From: Astropecten irregularis
Taxonomy: Eukaryota; Echinodermata; Asteroidea; Paxillosida; Astropectinidae
Length of the DNA: 64,000 nt
Reading direction: 5' to 3'
NCBI GenBank assembly: GCA_963971285.1
Contig: OZ020246.1
Location: 7,671,217 to 7,735,216 of the forward strand
Shown here: positions 61,260 through 64,000 of the stretch, piece by piece
Layout of the letters: every line of letters starts with the position of its first letter
Position numbering within the stretch: the stretch's first letter is position 1
The notes under the pieces: model-generated
Told to the model about the DNA's origin: nothing
The model's database searches: none
Seen by the model: the letters and a program-made list of their open reading frames with translations, nothing else
Program-made: the position numbers and the translations under genes

Positions 61260-61499
61260 GGGCGTTTGCGAAACAGAGGCTTAGGCTTAGGCTCAGGCTT
61301 CAGCTCTGACATCCATATGCTGAAAATATAGGTTGTGGTTTTTCATTGAAGCTGAAGCTCTGTATTTCCTTTTCAAAACAGAATCGACTTCAGAACCGCA
61401 GCCGAAAGCCTCTTTTTTGATACCCGTTATTTCAAAATGGATTCACGAAATGGAGCCGGAGCCTGACACAGAGCCTGAGCCTCTGTTTCGTAAATGCCC
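61260..61499 (+). repeat. MITE family J, copy J2
   Basis: GGGCGTTTGCGAAACAGAGG left end; right end CCTCTGTTTCGTAAATGCCC. 240 bp; internal AGGCTTAGGCTCAGGCT tandem words. Confidence 0.85.
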
Positions 61500-61810
61500 A
61501 TAGTAACCTTGGCTTAGTAGAAGGTCGTCATGATGATGGCCAGGATAAGAACAAAATCCCCTCTGGGTAGAGGGGCTGAAGCGATGCCTTCAGGTTAAGT
61601 TGGCTTGAGAGGATTATACACAGTTAAAGGGGCACTCACGCTGAGTAAACTCAATGAATTATGGTTGGATTATGTTGTCTTGGCAACTGACGGGACTAAA
61701 TACCATGGCTACGACAACTGAGGCATTGGCCACAATCACCATTGTGTGTTTACAGAGTATATAATATGAGCAAAAATCCCTTATTTAAGGTGCATACTAA
61801 CTTAAATGTG

Positions 61811-62182
61811 TTAAATGTAGTATCATACTTTGATTTTTGTCAAAGAAATACAGATTCATGGGCAAAAATATCAAGGAAGATACAGTAACAGTCATCTGTG
61901 AAAATTTCAGTCCCACACGGTGCCTACTTTATGAGAAAACAGTGAAAAAATTTCCACAGTATTTCTTAACTTTTTTCTCTTTTATTTTTGATCTTTAAAA
62001 TATCAACAATAATTTTGGTCACTGGTTTTACTCTTTTCTGGATGAATATAGCATTTCAGGCAGAAAAATGATAATTGTAATGATATTTTTCTACCATAAA
62101 CATCTTTATACCCTGTAAGTTATCGGTAAATCTGTGAAGATTTCTGTTTCAGTATGCTACCAAAGTATGATACTACCTTTAA
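61811..62182 (+). repeat. MITE family A, copy A13
   Basis: TTAA both ends, full length, typical of the family. Confidence 0.85.
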
Positions 62183-63754
62183 CAACGAGTGAAATATCCA
62201 CACTAGAAGGAAAATGTTCCTTCCTACAATTTTTCCTCACTATAAGAAGTGGACTTGAGACTTAGACTACAATATCATTTAGCCCTTAAATCTGGGTACA
62301 ACAACAGTGGTCCACATGAACATGTGGTATTTCTGGATATTAAGTATAATACTCATCATCTTCCTTTAATTCAACTTCAATTTTTTTTATATATTGATTA
62401 CCATCCTCAAAGAAAAACCTTGATGTGTCATAGATAGACTCTCGGACAGAATACTGACATGAGATAAAGGGAAATCTATATTTAACGAAGCAACAATACT
62501 TCTTAAAATTCTGAATCTTTCTTATTTAAACACACAATCTGAATGAGACTTGTTGGGGGTGATTCGGTTTTTTTCTTACGAGTTCTACAGTACTATGCTA
62601 AACACGGGAACCACTCAGAAATAATCAGGCATGAATGAATCGATCACTTCTTAATTTCATTGGTGACGGTAGCAGTCAGGTGACCTTAACTCTGGCAGGG
62701 CCGTAATTAGTAAATGACCTCGTACATGTAAATTAGAAACTCAATATTCGTACTTGGAACAAATTGGATCCCAGTGGTTAAGAAACGGAAATTTTTTTAT
62801 TCAATTATGGGAGAAAGATTGACGGGAGAGGGGATGAGGTTATGATCAATGGCTACTCCACCATATATGAGTGCATGCTTCAAGGGTGCATCCAAGTAAA
62901 TAGTCCCAAAATCTGTCCGCCGAGCTCATTAATACAAGTTAAGCACTCAATTTATTAAATGAGTTGTGAGAGCTATGAAACTGAGGGATTGAAGAAATAT
63001 GGCACTGTACCTCCTGCCTGGACTCTGGGCTTCCATTTGTGACCATTTGTGATGCCATCGGGTGAGAAAGTGGGTCTATTTCAGCCGCTTTGCAGAGGGA
63101 CGTTTTTTTGAAAATGGCTTCTTTGACTCGAGTGATCCATACCTTGTTTTAGGGGTGGTCAGCTGAGAATGAGTACATATATCTCAAAAATTCAATGGTC
63201 AACCCACCATAAAATAAAATAAAAGGTGGCATGTTCATCATCATTTTTCTGCACAACTTGAACACCTGTGAGAGATCTGAGTATTTTTAAATGATTTTTG
63301 AATGATTAGGATTTATCACTGTTGTCTATGGGAGTTTATTTACTTGGGTGTAACCTCAAAGGCCTCTCATTTACAATCACAAACCTTGGGGTACATCAAT
63401 TATAGATTTATATCTGATTCACTCAAGAGTTATCCCAGGTAGACCAACGAAAATCTCCACCTTCATTTACTGTACAAGCACTTTCAGAACTACACACTTT
63501 TTTTTTTTTTTCCATTCCAATTTCAATTCTTCAAATCAAAGTAATATTTGGCCTGAACCACCTACAAAGTTTTCATTTCAATTGGTTTGGCAAACACAAT
63601 AAAAAAAGGACCCAAAGCAATCCCCACAAAGAAATACACCAAGGCTTACAACCTGTAATCCTTTAATCTCCCTATCAATCAGATTCACCTTGGGATTAAT
63701 GTCAGAATTAATCTGGGTATACAATAACTTTCCATCAGGTCAAGTTGACTCTTG

Positions 63755-63913
63755 CTATGCTTCCTTCATCGCCCCCCGGAGAAAAAAGAAAAAACGAGCG
63801 AAGTCCCGTGTAGAGCATTCTTGTCCAATGTAAATCCATGCAGGCTGGGTAATAGTAATGTAATCATGGCTGGCTGTCTCGGCAGAATCATTTCCAGGAC
63901 TCACATCATTTGC
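63755..63913 (-). CDS. Candidate terminal exon of an unrecognised gene
   Basis: The minus strand shows a very strong acceptor (a pyrimidine-rich tract TTTCTTTTCTTCTCTTTCC, then CTGCAG) followed by 52 open codons to a TAG at 63757-63755: ANDVSPGNDSAETASHDYIT, ITQPAWIYIGQE, CSTRDFARFF and so on. The other two frames stop within a few codons. I do not recognise the product, and upstream exons would lie beyond the right edge. A GTGAGT nine bases into the exon could be a competing donor, so this may also be a chance acceptor. Confidence 0.35.
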   Translation of the reverse strand, partial: ANDVSPGNDSAETASHDYITITQPAWIYIGQECSTRDFARFFFFLRGAMKEA

Positions 63914-64000
63914 CTGCAGATTTGAAAGGTGGATGGAAAGAGAAGAAAAGAAACGTATGATTCGTTAACGTTAGAGTCAACCGTCGAATGTTTACGGATG

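Larger units (their letters stand above)
52440..63754. other. AT-rich stretch, possible long 3' UTR on the minus strand
   Basis: Composition becomes markedly AT-rich right of about 52440. A minus-strand AATAAA lies near 52470. No open frame in it looks coding. Contains repeats C5, G2, F2, E2, J2, A13 and others. If the exon at 63755-63913 is real, this could be its 3' UTR plus flanking DNA; that is inference. Confidence 0.3.

Overview
This is a eukaryotic nuclear window from an animal. Coding sequence is split into many short exons with GT-AG introns. Non-coding DNA is AT-rich and packed with miniature inverted-repeat elements, and the 8-mers TAGGCCTA and TACATGTA recur throughout. These habits are typical of marine invertebrate deuterostomes, and an echinoderm is my best guess, but nothing here fixes the species.

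Layout. (1) Positions 1-25138, minus strand: an alanine aminotransferase gene (GPT). Twelve exons join in frame for 512 complete codons plus two bases. The last coding exon lies beyond position 1. Almost every intron carries at least one mobile-element copy. (2) Positions 19141-23532, inside GPT intron 1 and on the opposite strand: a complete hAT-type DNA transposon with matching terminal inverted repeats, a 5-bp target duplication and an uninterrupted two-exon transposase reading frame of 749 residues. (3) Positions 25139-28398: the interval between two divergent genes, mostly filled by a 1.7-kb long-terminal-inverted-repeat element with a perfect 9-bp target duplication (Mutator-like), into whose left arm a second element has inserted. 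(4) Positions 28399-33304, plus strand: a small, unrecognised gene for a basic, Cys-rich, AT-hook-like protein. (5) Positions 33.9-41.1 kb: repeats with no convincing gene. (6) Positions 41.1-50.8 kb: mostly unique sequence with nothing I can name. (7) Positions 52.4-63.9 kb: a very AT-rich stretch. A candidate terminal coding exon on the minus strand at 63755-63913 suggests that part of it could be a long 3' UTR.

Repeats dominate the window. The largest family (A) has about thirteen copies of a ~360-bp MITE flanked by TTAA. Related family B shares halves with A and forms hybrids. Families C, D, E, F, G, H and J, a tRNA-derived SINE, and several single inverted-repeat elements with 8-bp duplications are also described. 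Their nesting order can be read directly: D inserted in C, J inserted in the long-arm element, hAT inserted in GPT. The genes do not form a pathway. GPT is a metabolic housekeeping enzyme, and the neighbouring plus-strand gene looks like a nuclear protein.
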